A stretch of DNA of 17,308 nucleotides from Candidatus Zixiibacteriota bacterium (GTDB lineage Bacteria > SM23-81 > DAOVCL01). This document shows positions 1 through 7,180 of the stretch, piece by piece (position 1 is the stretch's first letter; each line of letters starts with the position of its first letter). The stretch lies in NCBI GenBank assembly GCA_030670005.1, contig DAOVCL010000018.1:1-17308 (forward strand), given 5' to 3'. The notes below the pieces were generated by a model. That model saw only the letters and a program-made list of their open reading frames with translations, did no database searches and was not told the origin of the DNA. A program made the translations under genes and the position numbers.

Positions 1-625
1 CCCTAATGGTATCCCCTTCCCAGCCATCCTTTAGGGCCTTACCCTTGGCCCTCAAGCAGAGGCCAGGCCGCCTCAAGGTTAGGTTTACGATCTCTCCTTT
101 CTCCACTAAGGGGAGGGGTTGCACTAAGTCGGTGGTGATGATAGCCCCTCGGTTGATCCTCCTGGTTGATCTTTTGCCGACAACCTCCTCTAATCTTCTC
201 AGGGGACGACGGCCAGAGAGGGGCAATCTCCTCTCTGCCATTAGAAAGTCGTTGGAGGTAAGGGTCTCGTGTCGTTCGATCAACCTATTGGCAACCAAGA
301 TCTTTCCTACTTCCCTCACTCTGACTACCAGGGGGATCTTCCTAATGAGAACCCCCTGAGAGTAAGCTCCCAGCTTGACCAGATAGGTGCCCAGATAGCT
401 CTTCCGGGGAGAGGGGATAACCCTTAGCTCCAGATCAATATCAACATTTTGGGGGATATGTAAAATTTCCACTTGGAACCTCTCCCTCTCTCCCCCAAGT
501 TGCTTAATGATATAGGCCCTCACCAGGGAGGCTATCTGCCCCTGGGCGAAATATCCGGCCTGAGTTGACAGGCTTAATGAAAGGAGAACTACAAGGTTAA
601 TGAGGATGAACTTGGTCCTCGTCAT
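1..625 (-). CDS. flgA: Flagellar basal-body P-ring formation chaperone FlgA (3' end cut by window)
   Basis: Periplasmic chaperone needed to assemble the FlgI P-ring around the flagellar rod. I translated this frame by hand: it opens with ATG at 625 and stays open to base 1 (208 complete codons), so only the last few dozen residues are missing. Residues 1-22 form a signal peptide (hydrophobic LVVLLSLSLS, then TQA before GYFAQG). A stretch near residues 110-170 looks like the SAF domain, with the typical 'ETLTSNDFLMAERRLPL' and 'VVGKRSTRRINRGAII' segments; the family's C-terminal half follows ('KGEIVNLTLRRPGLCLRAKGKALKDG' region, residues ~180-205). Its ATG overlaps the flgG stop (ATGA at 622-625), so it is translationally coupled to flgG. 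The order flgG-flgA, usually followed by flgH-flgI, supports the call; those would lie beyond the left edge. Confidence 0.9.
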   Translation of the reverse strand, partial: MTRTKFILINLVVLLSLSLSTQAGYFAQGQIASLVRAYIIKQLGGERERFQVEILHIPQNVDIDLELRVIPSPRKSYLGTYLVKLGAYSQGVLIRKIPLVVRVREVGKILVANRLIERHETLTSNDFLMAERRLPLSGRRPLRRLEEVVGKRSTRRINRGAIITTDLVQPLPLVEKGEIVNLTLRRPGLCLRAKGKALKDGWEGDTIR

Positions 626-1407
626 CTGGAGAGCCTGTTGATCAGGGAGAGCATAGTGTCTGAGGTCTGAATGACCTTGCTGTTTATCTCATAGGCTCTC
701 TGAGCCAGTATCATAGCCACCATCTCATCCACCACATCTACATTTGATGCCTCCAGGACTCCCTGGGATAGCTGGCCCAATCCCTCCTGGGTTGGCTCCT
801 CCAGAAAGGCCTCTCCTGAGGCGGCAGTGGGAATGTATAGGTTTCTACCGATGGACTTTAAGCCCCCTGGGTTTACGAACTTGGCCAGGGTGATCTGGCC
901 CAGCTCCTCAGGTTCAGTCTCCCCTAACAGAGTGGTGGATACCTTCCCGTCGGGCGAGATGGAGAGCCCAGTGGCCTCTGCCGGAATGGTGAGATCTGGA
1001 TAGAGGAGATAACCATCAGAGGTGACAATCTGGCCGTCCCCATCTATCTTGAATGAGCCATCTCTGGTGTAGGCCAGGGAACCATTGGGCATAAGCACCT
1101 GGAAGAATCCCCTCCCCTCTATCATCAGATCCAGGGGATTGTTGGTCTGAACTATCTTTCCCTGAGAGAAGTCCCGGTTGGTGGAACTTATCCTGGTCCC
1201 ATTTCCCACCTGGATGAGGAAAGGGCTATTGCCCTCCTCTTCCTTCCTCCCCCTAAATCCATAGTGTTGATAGAAGAGATCCTGAAAGCTGACCCTGCTC
1301 TTCTTGAAGCCAGTTGTGTTCACATTGGCCAGATTGTTGGCCACGACATCAATACAAAGCTCCTGAGCCGACATTCCGGTGGCTGCCGTCAACATCGCCT
1401 TTAACAT
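622..1407 (-). CDS. flgG: Flagellar distal rod protein FlgG
   Basis: Forms the distal rod of the flagellar basal body. The N-terminus carries the rod/hook signature (TAATGMSAQELCIDVVANNLANVNTTGFKKSR, in pieces across residues ~6-40) and the C-terminus ends in the coiled-coil motif with 'AQRAYEINSKVIQTSD' shared by rod and hook proteins. The length from ATG 1407 is 261 residues, as expected for FlgG. I prefer ATG at 1407 over the upstream GTG at 1416 because AAGGGG lies about 8 bases before the ATG and would overlap the GTG. No flgF precedes it; upstream is a ~500-base non-coding stretch with a MITE-like element. Downstream it overlaps flgA by ATGA. Confidence 0.95.
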   Translation of the reverse strand: MLKAMLTAATGMSAQELCIDVVANNLANVNTTGFKKSRVSFQDLFYQHYGFRGRKEEEGNSPFLIQVGNGTRISSTNRDFSQGKIVQTNNPLDLMIEGRGFFQVLMPNGSLAYTRDGSFKIDGDGQIVTSDGYLLYPDLTIPAEATGLSISPDGKVSTTLLGETEPEELGQITLAKFVNPGGLKSIGRNLYIPTAASGEAFLEEPTQEGLGQLSQGVLEASNVDVVDEMVAMILAQRAYEINSKVIQTSDTMLSLINRLSR

Positions 1408-1476
1408 AACCAACACCCCTTTCTTCCACAGGTTAATTGGTAAACCCTCTTTTTGCCTATCAAAGTCGGATTATCC

Positions 1477-1680
1477 ATAGGGCAAGGTCTTAAAATTTGT
1501 GTCAAATTTTGCAAAAAGGCACAAAAAGCCCTCTTTCAGGTGGGAAAGGTCTCCTGACCTGGATAATCGGCATCGGGAGATGCCTCCCGCAAGAGATTTA
1601 AATCAGCAGCCTCTTTACATCCTGCATTTTTCACTGGCTGGCTGCAAAAACTTGTCTTATATGTTAAGATCTTGCCTTAT
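1477..1680. mobile_element. MITE-like element with ~37-bp imperfect terminal inverted repeats
   Basis: The left end (1477-1513) and right end (1643-1680, reverse-complemented) match at 17 of the outer 20 positions (ATAGGGCAAGGTCTTAAAAT against ATAAGGCAAGATCTTAACAT). Similarity continues inward to a shared TTTTGCA. The interior has no convincing ORF but holds small hairpins, for example GGCATC-GGGA-GATGCC around 1569-1584 and AGGT/ACCT pairs at 1539-1563. A solo copy of the end sequence occurs at about 6238-6265 on the plus strand (TAAGGCAAGACCTTAGAATT). I see no clear target-site duplication. It sits ~70 bases upstream of flgG and could affect its transcription. It could instead be a structured RNA element; only genome-wide copies would decide. 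Confidence 0.5.
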
Positions 1681-1802
1681 GAAGACGGTTGATATTTGCT
1701 TCGGAAATAGATCAATCGGATTAGGTTGGCTGTAGGTAGCTTCATTTGTTGGGTTTTGCAAATGATATGCCATCTATAAGATGAGCCGCAGGTGGATAAG
1801 AA

Positions 1803-1833
1803 AAGGGACGAAATCATTGTGATTTCGTCCCTT
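1803..1833 (-). terminator. Rho-independent terminator of the twin-REC/cheX operon
   Basis: A perfect 14-bp stem with a 3-base loop. Read on the minus strand, AAGGGACGAAATCA pairs with TGATTTCGTCCCTT and is followed by TTCTTAT. It lies ~85 bases after the cheX stop. A second smaller palindrome at 1882-1898 (AGGGAAA/TTTCCCT) lies between the two and has no T-run. Confidence 0.75.
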
Positions 1834-1918
1834 ATATGAGTTGTAAGCAGGGAGGAATAGTTTGAACCTGCCCCTCTCATTAGGGAAAGCTTTTCCCTGA
1901 ATGGAACTTTTTTCCCGA

Positions 1919-2380
1919 TTATCCCTGCAAGTTTACCTCAACGAAGAACTTCTCCTTTCCTACCGTAAAGGGAAGTAGGGCCGCTTCCCCATCCATCTTC
2001 GATTCCATAGTATAGTCTTCGCCGGTAACCACGGTGGGGATGGATATATCAAAGGAGATGTCGCTTTTGAAGAGCTTTGTCTTTGCCCCGCCAGCCACCA
2101 TATTGGCTATTTCTCCCACCGCATCCTCTACATCGTCATTGATCTCGTTTATCTCCTCCTCTAAGATATTTGAGGCGACCCTGATGGCCAAGTTCTTGTC
2201 GAAGTGAACGCTAATGGTCCCCTTTATCTTCCCGGCTATCCCCACTATCCCCGATATGCCACCGTTTAATGGAGATTTATCCCCCGGGATGGGCTCATCC
2301 GATTGGGGATCCATAGAGACCATCGTTTGAAATATATCCAGGGTCGTATCTCTGACCGCCTGGAGAAGCTTACTATCCAT
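1919..2380 (-). CDS. cheX: CheX-type chemotaxis phosphatase
   Basis: CheX proteins dephosphorylate CheY~P to end the chemotaxis signal. The 153-residue length and the helix 'DAVGEIANMVAGGAK' with the Glu-x-x-Asn phosphatase motif (E90, N93) are as in the CheX/CheC/FliY family. Only one such motif is present, as in CheX rather than CheC. The 'GISGIVGIAGKIKGTISVHF' beta strands and the 'PFTVGKEKFFVEVNL' end also fit. The start ATG has GGGAGG six bases upstream. It lies 15 bases after the two-receiver regulator and is surely co-transcribed with it; the regulator's second receiver domain is a plausible substrate (inference). A terminator at 1803-1833 closes the unit. Confidence 0.88.
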   Translation of the reverse strand: MDSKLLQAVRDTTLDIFQTMVSMDPQSDEPIPGDKSPLNGGISGIVGIAGKIKGTISVHFDKNLAIRVASNILEEEINEINDDVEDAVGEIANMVAGGAKTKLFKSDISFDISIPTVVTGEDYTMESKMDGEAALLPFTVGKEKFFVEVNLQG

Positions 2381-2395
2381 AAAATCCTCCCATCT

Positions 2396-3142
2396 TTACC
2401 TCCCCAACAGTTTGCTAATCTTCTGCTGAATTACCTTCGGGGTAAATGGTTTAGCCACATAATCTGAAGCTCCCGCCTGTAAGGCCTGGATTATCTCCTC
2501 TTTGGCCGCATTAGTGGTGACCATCAAAATGGGGATGTTCCCATAGGTCTTCATGCTGCGAAGTGACTTCACAAACTGCAACCCGTTCATATTGGGCATA
2601 TTCCAGTCGCAGAGGATTAGATCCACCTTTTTCTGAGCAAGTTTAGCCAAGGCATCAATCCCATTCTCCGCCTCTAAGACATCACTGTGTCCAATCTGGC
2701 CAAGGATATTTGTTATCACCTTCCTGGTAGTGGAGGAGTCATCTATGACCATTATCCTATATCCCGAGATAACCCTTTCTATCTTCTCCTTCAGGGCATC
2801 AGCGGAAAATGGTCTTACAATAAAGTTGTTGGCCCCTATCTTTGCTTCCTTTAAAGCCTCTTGAACCTCGCCCTTGGTTGCCTCGTTGGTAACCAGGATA
2901 ATTGGTATGCGAGAGGTGATATCGCTGTCCTTTACTAACTGGATGAACTTCGCCCCATCATTTTCGTTCATATTCCAGTCGCTGATGATCAGATGGAAAT
3001 CCTCCTTGGCTATTTTGCCTAAAGCGTCAACTCCACTCTCCGCTTCCACAATAGAGGTGTAACCAATCTGATTAAGGGTGTTCTTCAAGAGGCCCTTTCC
3101 CACATAGGGATCGGTGATGATCATAACCTTTGCTTCAGGCAT
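2396..3142 (-). CDS. Twin receiver-domain (CheY-CheY) response regulator
   Basis: Two CheY-like receiver domains in tandem, 248 residues, with no output domain. The second (residues ~128-245) is complete: acidic pair D134-D135, phospho-acceptor D179 in CDWNMP, T209/T210, K231 in AKPFTP. The first (residues ~5-122) is degenerate: the acidic pair is T10-D11, the acceptor Asp (D55, SDWNMN) and T85 are kept, but the conserved Lys is Arg (R110, VRPFS). I chose ATG 3142 because AAGGAGGG ends just before the in-frame ATG at 3148, leaving correct spacing only for 3142. The longer frame up to 3280 is the 5' leader and overlaps the promoter. It heads an operon with cheX under a sigma-28 promoter, so a role in chemotaxis is likely; the exact target is unknown. 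Confidence 0.88.
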   Translation of the reverse strand: MPEAKVMIITDPYVGKGLLKNTLNQIGYTSIVEAESGVDALGKIAKEDFHLIISDWNMNENDGAKFIQLVKDSDITSRIPIILVTNEATKGEVQEALKEAKIGANNFIVRPFSADALKEKIERVISGYRIMVIDDSSTTRKVITNILGQIGHSDVLEAENGIDALAKLAQKKVDLILCDWNMPNMNGLQFVKSLRSMKTYGNIPILMVTTNAAKEEIIQALQAGASDYVAKPFTPKVIQQKISKLLGR

Positions 3143-3229
3143 TTTCATCCCTCCTTGATGAATGAGACTTCTTCTTTGAGGGCATTCCTCCCCTTTGTTA
3201 AGTCCTGGTGAACAGTGTGCTATTTGTAT

Positions 3230-3257
3230 ATATCGGCAAGATTCGCTAAGAACTTTA
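3230..3257 (-). promoter_or_regulatory. Sigma-28 (FliA/SigD) promoter of the twin-REC/cheX operon
   Basis: On the minus strand TAAAGTTC (3257-3250), then 12 bases, then GCCGATAT (3237-3230). The known FliA consensus is TAAAGTTT-N11-GCCGATAA, and B. subtilis SigD promoters use TAAA-N14-16-GCCGATAT; here TAAA-N16-GCCGATAT. The predicted start of transcription near 3222 gives an ~80-base leader before ATG 3142. This puts the operon in the late flagellar/chemotaxis class. Confidence 0.8.
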
Positions 3258-3306
3258 ACTGAAAGTTTCGAAATTTCCAAAAATTCCCATTCAGTAGGTC
3301 AAGCCT

Positions 3307-3341
3307 TTCCCCTTGACAAGGGGAATGAAAGTTATTATTTT
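3307..3341 (+). promoter_or_regulatory. Housekeeping-type promoter of hrcA with overlapping inverted repeat
   Basis: TTGACA at 3313-3318, 17 bases, TATTTT at 3336-3341, ~20 bases before hrcA ATG. A perfect 8-bp inverted repeat (TTCCCCTT-GAC-AAGGGGAA, 3307-3325) is centred on the -35 box, a position typical for an operator. It is not the CIRCE sequence (TTAGCACTC-N9-GAGTGCTAA), and no CIRCE is visible anywhere in 3143-3361. A second, weaker IR (GTCAAG-N8-CTTGAC, 3298-3317) overlaps it. Confidence 0.5.
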
Positions 3342-3361
3342 TCCTCCGAGGTGATTGGAGG

Positions 3362-4396
3362 ATGATTGCTCAATCTTTTTCCCTCTCTCCCAGGGAGAGA
3401 TATATTTTCCAATCGGTTGTCCGTCATCATATCCTGACTGCTCAACCGGTGGGCTCGAAGGCCTTGGTTGAGACCTATAGACCGGGAGTGGCCCCCTCCA
3501 CTATTAGAAATATCTTCACCAAGCTGGAGGAACTGGGCCTTCTCAGTCAGCCTCACACCTCAGCCGGTAGAGTTCCCACAGAGGATGGATATAGGTATTA
3601 CATTGACCAGTTGATAAGTCCAACCGGACTTCCTCCTGAGGAGAGAAAGAAAATGGAGGAGGAGCTCTTCTCCACGGAGGATGATGTGGAGGCGATCTTG
3701 GAGCGTGCCTCTCGGGCCCTAAGTTATCTCTCCCGTCAGCTTGGTATCACCCTGGCTCTCAAGTTCGATCAGGCCGTCTTGGAGAAACTGGAGCTGGTCT
3801 TTGCCTCTCACCGCCGGGTGATGTTGATCCTCCTGGTGAGATCCGGATTGATAAAGACGGTGCTTTTGGAGATAGACTTCGAGGTAGACCCGGAGAAACT
3901 CAACCTGACATCTTCCATCCTCAACGAGAGGCTGAGTGGCTTATCTCTTCGCCAGATTAGGGAGACAGGAGCAGCCAGGTTAAGGGAGGTGGCAGACGCC
4001 CCTCCATTGATGGGCTTCATCCTAAAGAGGGCGCGAGATCTCTTCGACTTCTGCGGCGAGGAACACCTCTATTACGGGGGAGCGGCAAACATCATCAGGA
4101 ACCCGGAGTTCCAAAATGTGGAGAGGCTGCGCACACTTCTGGAGTTTATTGAGGATAGCACCGCCCTTAGCCGGGTTCTCACCTCCAGAATGGCGCAGGA
4201 GGGCATCAAGGTGACTGTAGGGCGAGAGAACATCTGTGGACAGCTCCAGAACTGTAGTTTGATTAGCTCCACTTTCCAGAGCGCAGAGATGAAGGGGATG
4301 GTAGCTGTGCTCGGCCCGATGAGGATGAGATATTCCGTAGTTATCCCCTTGGTAAGATACACTTCAGGTTTAATTGGCCAGGTGTTATCCAGGTAG
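3362..4396 (+). CDS. hrcA: Heat-inducible transcription repressor HrcA
   Basis: Repressor of class I heat-shock genes, normally binding CIRCE and tuned by GroEL. It is 344 residues, the family length. The N-terminal winged helix (residues ~10-80) holds the signature pieces 'PVGSKALVE', 'PSTIRNIFTKLEELGLL' and 'QPHTSAGRVPTEDGYRYYID'; the C-terminus ends 'GPMRMRYSVVIPLVRYTSGLIG' as in HrcA. The start ATG has GAGGTG 8 bases upstream. It leads a plus-strand set with grpE and dnaJ, ~220 bases before grpE. Because its own promoter lacks CIRCE, either the operator has diverged or autoregulation is absent. Confidence 0.95.
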   Translation: MIAQSFSLSPRERYIFQSVVRHHILTAQPVGSKALVETYRPGVAPSTIRNIFTKLEELGLLSQPHTSAGRVPTEDGYRYYIDQLISPTGLPPEERKKMEEELFSTEDDVEAILERASRALSYLSRQLGITLALKFDQAVLEKLELVFASHRRVMLILLVRSGLIKTVLLEIDFEVDPEKLNLTSSILNERLSGLSLRQIRETGAARLREVADAPPLMGFILKRARDLFDFCGEEHLYYGGAANIIRNPEFQNVERLRTLLEFIEDSTALSRVLTSRMAQEGIKVTVGRENICGQLQNCSLISSTFQSAEMKGMVAVLGPMRMRYSVVIPLVRYTSGLIGQVLSR

Positions 4397-4512
4397 GGTA
4401 TCCTTTGCTCGAACCTTACTGCGGGAACTGAGAACCCACGCGAAATCCCGCCAGGAAGGGTAAACCGCTCAGGTAGAGTCACCAATTGAGGCTTTGTAAA
4501 ACGATAAAACAT

Positions 4513-4534
4513 CTCCCTGTTAAGGGGGTTTTTT
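4513..4534 (+). terminator. Weak terminator-like hairpin between hrcA and grpE
   Basis: CTCCC pairs with GGGGG (one G-U pair) around a 6-base loop, followed by six T (4529-4534). It may cause partial read-through control between hrcA and grpE. The stem is short, so confidence is low. Confidence 0.35.
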
Positions 4535-4615
4535 CTTAGATTTCAGAACTATTTGCAGATCAGAGATCCTGATGGTGAGCTTCTTCAATGGAATATTCTT
4601 TTAAGGAGGTGACCT

Positions 4616-5104
4616 ATGGCCAGAAAGAGAATAAGTTACAAGAAGCTCTCCGAGGAACTAACCTCTCAGCTCAAGGATAGGGAGAAGGAGCTTGTCGAGT
4701 TGAAAGATAGCCGTCTCCGCTTGGCTGCCGAGTTGGAGAACTTTAAGAAGAGGACCCAGAAAAGGATGGCTGAGGTTTTAGAGACGGCCAACCAGGATCT
4801 TGTCTCCCAGCTTCTGCCCATCTTAGATGATCTGAGAAGGGCATCCAATAGCAAGGGGAAGGGCCTGAAAAAGGGGATAAGCCTTATCTATAACAACCTG
4901 AATTCCGTCTTAGAAAAGGAGGGACTAAAGGAGATCGAGGCGGAGGGGAAGAGGTTTGATCCCCTTTATCATCAGGCCCTGCTCCATATGGAGAATGGCC
5001 GGGTTCCTGAGGATTATGTCGCCCAGGAGCTGGAGAAGGGTTATATCTTTCGGGGCAGGGTCCTGCGACCCACCAAGGTAGCTGTCTCCAAGGGAGGTAA
5101 ATGA
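4616..5104 (+). CDS. grpE: Nucleotide exchange factor GrpE
   Basis: Exchanges ADP for ATP on DnaK. 162 residues: an N-terminal charged coiled coil (residues ~8-60, 'RLAAELENFKKRTQKR'), a four-helix region, and the C-terminal beta domain with the family signature 'FDPLYHQAL' and 'GYIFRGRVLRPTKVAVSK'. The Shine-Dalgarno AAGGAGGTGA lies 5 bases upstream of ATG. The stop overlaps the dnaJ start (ATGA at 5101-5104), indicating translational coupling. The N-terminal acidic tail common in mesophile GrpE proteins is short. Confidence 0.95.
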   Translation: MARKRISYKKLSEELTSQLKDREKELVELKDSRLRLAAELENFKKRTQKRMAEVLETANQDLVSQLLPILDDLRRASNSKGKGLKKGISLIYNNLNSVLEKEGLKEIEAEGKRFDPLYHQALLHMENGRVPEDYVAQELEKGYIFRGRVLRPTKVAVSKGGK

Positions 5105-6231
5105 CTAAGAGGGACTACTATGAGGTCTTAGGGGTAGGAAGGGGGTCAAGCGAGGAGGAGATAAAGAAGGCCTATCGGAAGTTGGCATTGAAATACCATC
5201 CGGATAGGAACCCAGGGAACAAGGAGGCAGAGGAGAAGTTTAAGGAGGCCACAGAGGCCTACGAGGTGCTCAGGGATCCTCAAAAGAGGTCACAATACGA
5301 TCGCTTCGGCCATAGCGGATTGAAGGGAGGATTTCAGGGCTTTGACTTCCAGGGGTTTGATCTCTCCGATGCTTTGCGGGCCTTTATGCGTGACTTTGGC
5401 AGTTTTGGCTTTGGCGATCTCTTTGGGGAGAGAACGGCCTCCCGCCGCGGGCCAAGGAAAGGGCCAGACCTCCAGGTGAGGCTAAAGTTGTCTTTAGAGG
5501 AGATAGCCGCTGGAGTGGAAAAGACCATAAAACTGAAACGTTTTCAAGGATGTCCCACCTGTGGGGGAACCGGTGGCAAGCTGCGTACCTGCCCTACCTG
5601 CCACGGAAGGGGTGAGGTGAGGAAGGTTTCCCAGGGCATCTTCGGCCAATTCGTCAATGTCAGCACCTGTCCCACCTGTGGGGGGGAGGGAAGGGTGATT
5701 GACCAGGCCTGCTCTACCTGTGGGGGAGAAGGGAAGGTAAAGGCCGCCTCCACGGTAACGGTGAAAGTCCCCGCTGGGGTCACCACCGGTAACTACATCC
5801 CTATAAAAGGGGGAGGGGATGTAGGACCTCGGGGAGGCCCCTCCGGGGACCTGATAGTTCTCATCGAGGAGAAGGAACACCCTAATTTTCAGCGACAGGG
5901 AGATGATCTGCTTCTGGAGTTGCCCGTAAGCATCCCCCAGGCCGTTCTCGGGGATCAGGTGGAGATCCCCACCTTAGAGGGGAAGGTGAACCTGAAAATA
6001 CCCGCAGGGAGCCAATCGGGGATGCTCTTCCGACTGAGGGGAAAGGGTATACCCCACCTCCAACGTTATGGTAGAGGGGACCTCCTGGTGAGGATAATGG
6101 TCTGGATACCAAACCGTCTGGGGCCAGAGGAGAGGGCGCTCTTCCAGAGGCTATCTCAGATGGAGGAGGTAAAACCCCCAAAGGAGGATAGGGGTTTCTT
6201 CAGAAGGGTTAAGGAGGCCTTGGGGGTCTAG
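5101..6231 (+). CDS. dnaJ: Chaperone protein DnaJ (type I)
   Basis: Co-chaperone that delivers substrates to DnaK and stimulates its ATPase. 376 residues with all type I parts: J domain (1-70) with HPD at 33-35; a Gly/Phe region (~75-110) rich in GF, including 'GFQGFDFQGFD'; four zinc-binding CxxCxGxG repeats at 151-158 (CPTCGGTG), 164-171 (CPTCHGRG), 190-197 (CPTCGGEG) and 204-211 (CSTCGGEG); and the C-terminal substrate-binding domain. It directly follows grpE with an ATGA overlap, where many bacteria have dnaK; dnaK is absent from this window. Confidence 0.97.
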   Translation: MTKRDYYEVLGVGRGSSEEEIKKAYRKLALKYHPDRNPGNKEAEEKFKEATEAYEVLRDPQKRSQYDRFGHSGLKGGFQGFDFQGFDLSDALRAFMRDFGSFGFGDLFGERTASRRGPRKGPDLQVRLKLSLEEIAAGVEKTIKLKRFQGCPTCGGTGGKLRTCPTCHGRGEVRKVSQGIFGQFVNVSTCPTCGGEGRVIDQACSTCGGEGKVKAASTVTVKVPAGVTTGNYIPIKGGGDVGPRGGPSGDLIVLIEEKEHPNFQRQGDDLLLELPVSIPQAVLGDQVEIPTLEGKVNLKIPAGSQSGMLFRLRGKGIPHLQRYGRGDLLVRIMVWIPNRLGPEERALFQRLSQMEEVKPPKEDRGFFRRVKEALGV

Positions 6232-6237
6232 CTAACT

Positions 6238-6262
6238 TCGTAAGGCAAGACCTTAGAATTTA
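6238..6262 (+). repeat. Solo end of the 1477-1680 repeat family
   Basis: TAAGGCAAGACCTTAGAATT just after dnaJ matches both ends of the 204-bp element (shared core GGCAAG-RY-CTTA followed by AATTT-TG as at the left end). No matching opposite end is seen before rsmE. A weaker relative, CCAAGATCTTG, lies near 12018-12028. Confidence 0.4.
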
Positions 6263-6396
6263 TGCCGAGGGTAGATTGAAAAATAGATGTTCTGTGGGGA
6301 AGAAAGAGAGTAGAGCATTAGGACTGAGGCCTTAATTCCGTTGGCTCTGGTTAAAGGGTTTTTTCATTCTTAATTCTACATTTTTAATTTTGCATT

Positions 6397-6451
6397 CGAA
6401 GCTTCGCCCAAATTATGTTGTCACACCTCGCCGGTTTGAGGCGAAGCTTCG
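6397..6451. repeat. 12-bp perfect inverted repeat just upstream of rsmE
   Basis: CGAAGCTTCGCC (6397-6408) and GGCGAAGCTTCG (6440-6451) are exact reverse complements 31 bases apart, and each arm is itself largely palindromic (CGAAGCTTCG). It ends 10 bases before the rsmE start codon and replaces any visible Shine-Dalgarno. The preceding bases (~6365-6396) are an AT-rich low-complexity stretch. A weak terminator-like T-run (6359-6364) follows imperfectly paired bases after dnaJ. Confidence 0.5.
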
Positions 6452-6461
6452 CTAGCCTAAG

Positions 6462-7178
6462 ATGGAGACATTCTTTGCCCCTCCTCAGCTAATCAAGGGC
6501 CAGAAGGTCTTCTTGGACCAGGAGGAGGCCTGGCATGCCCATAAGGTGCTCAGACTGAGGCCAGGAGATGAGATCAGGGTGGCCGATGGCCAGGGGAGTT
6601 CCTACAGGGTTATTATCCGTAAGCTGACAGATAAAGGACTGGAGGGGGAGATAGTCGATGACAACCAAGCTGACAATGAGCCAAAGGTGGAGGTTTCCCT
6701 GGCCTTTGCCCCCCCCAAGGGGAGGAGGGCAGAGATCTTGATTGAGAAGGGAACGGAGCTGGGGGCTAAGGCCTTCTTGCCTCTGATCACCGAACATACG
6801 GTAGTCCACCCCTCCCTGGCAAAGATAGATAGGTGGAGGAAAATTGCTCAACAGGCAATGAAACAGTCAGGACGCAGTTTCTGGCCAATAGTGGCAAAAC
6901 CCCAGACCTTTGCCCAACTCTTAGGGGAAACCAAACGGTATGAGAAGCTCTTTATCTGTTGTCTCCACCCCAGTGCAAGGAGGTTGAAGGTAGAGGGTTC
7001 TGAGGTTGGACCCATCCTTCTAACTGTGGGCCCGGAAGGGGGGTTCTCCCCAGCCGAGGTAGAGAGGGCAAGGGAGAATGAATTCTATCCGCTAAGCTTA
7101 GGGAAGAGGAGGCTAAGATCAGAGACGGCAGCAATTGCCGCCCTCACCCTCCTTCTCCACGAACTGGGGGAGATCTAA
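6462..7178 (+). CDS. rsmE: 16S rRNA (uracil(1498)-N3)-methyltransferase RsmE
   Basis: Methylates N3 of U1498 in 16S rRNA using SAM. 238 residues: N-terminal PUA-like domain (1-70) and C-terminal SPOUT domain with the knot motifs 'GPEGGF' (190-195) and 'LGKRRLRSETA' (213-223). 'EKGTELGAKAFLPL' (95-108) is also a family signature. No clear ribosome binding site precedes the ATG; an inverted repeat sits there instead. In many bacteria rsmE follows dnaJ (often with prmA); prmA is missing here. The next gene starts 2 bases after its stop, so the two are co-transcribed. Confidence 0.95.
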   Translation: METFFAPPQLIKGQKVFLDQEEAWHAHKVLRLRPGDEIRVADGQGSSYRVIIRKLTDKGLEGEIVDDNQADNEPKVEVSLAFAPPKGRRAEILIEKGTELGAKAFLPLITEHTVVHPSLAKIDRWRKIAQQAMKQSGRSFWPIVAKPQTFAQLLGETKRYEKLFICCLHPSARRLKVEGSEVGPILLTVGPEGGFSPAEVERARENEFYPLSLGKRRLRSETAAIAALTLLLHELGEI

Positions 7179-7180
7179 AG

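Noticed and set aside
6..359. Plus-strand open frame of 117 codons at the left end
   Set aside because: It is antisense to flgA, whose minus-strand frame has a signal peptide and family motifs and is coupled to flgG.
1417..1800. Cyclic-di-GMP riboswitch or sigma-54/sigma-28 promoter for flgG
   Set aside because: No GEMM core motifs, no GG-N10-GC pair, and the GCCGATTA on the minus strand has no TAAA at the right distance.
1499..1880. Two short frames in the gap between flgG and cheX
   Set aside because: They run through the MITE-like element and the terminator hairpin, lack ribosome binding sites and look like random translation.
3143..3280. N-terminal extension of the twin-receiver protein
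   Set aside because: It overlaps the sigma-28 promoter, and AAGGAGGG marks the start at 3142.
4072..4512. Minus-strand frame of 146 codons
   Set aside because: Antisense to the end of hrcA; no family features.
5334..6181. Several minus-strand frames opposite dnaJ
   Set aside because: They mirror the Gly/Cys-rich dnaJ repeats; the plus frame is unmistakable.
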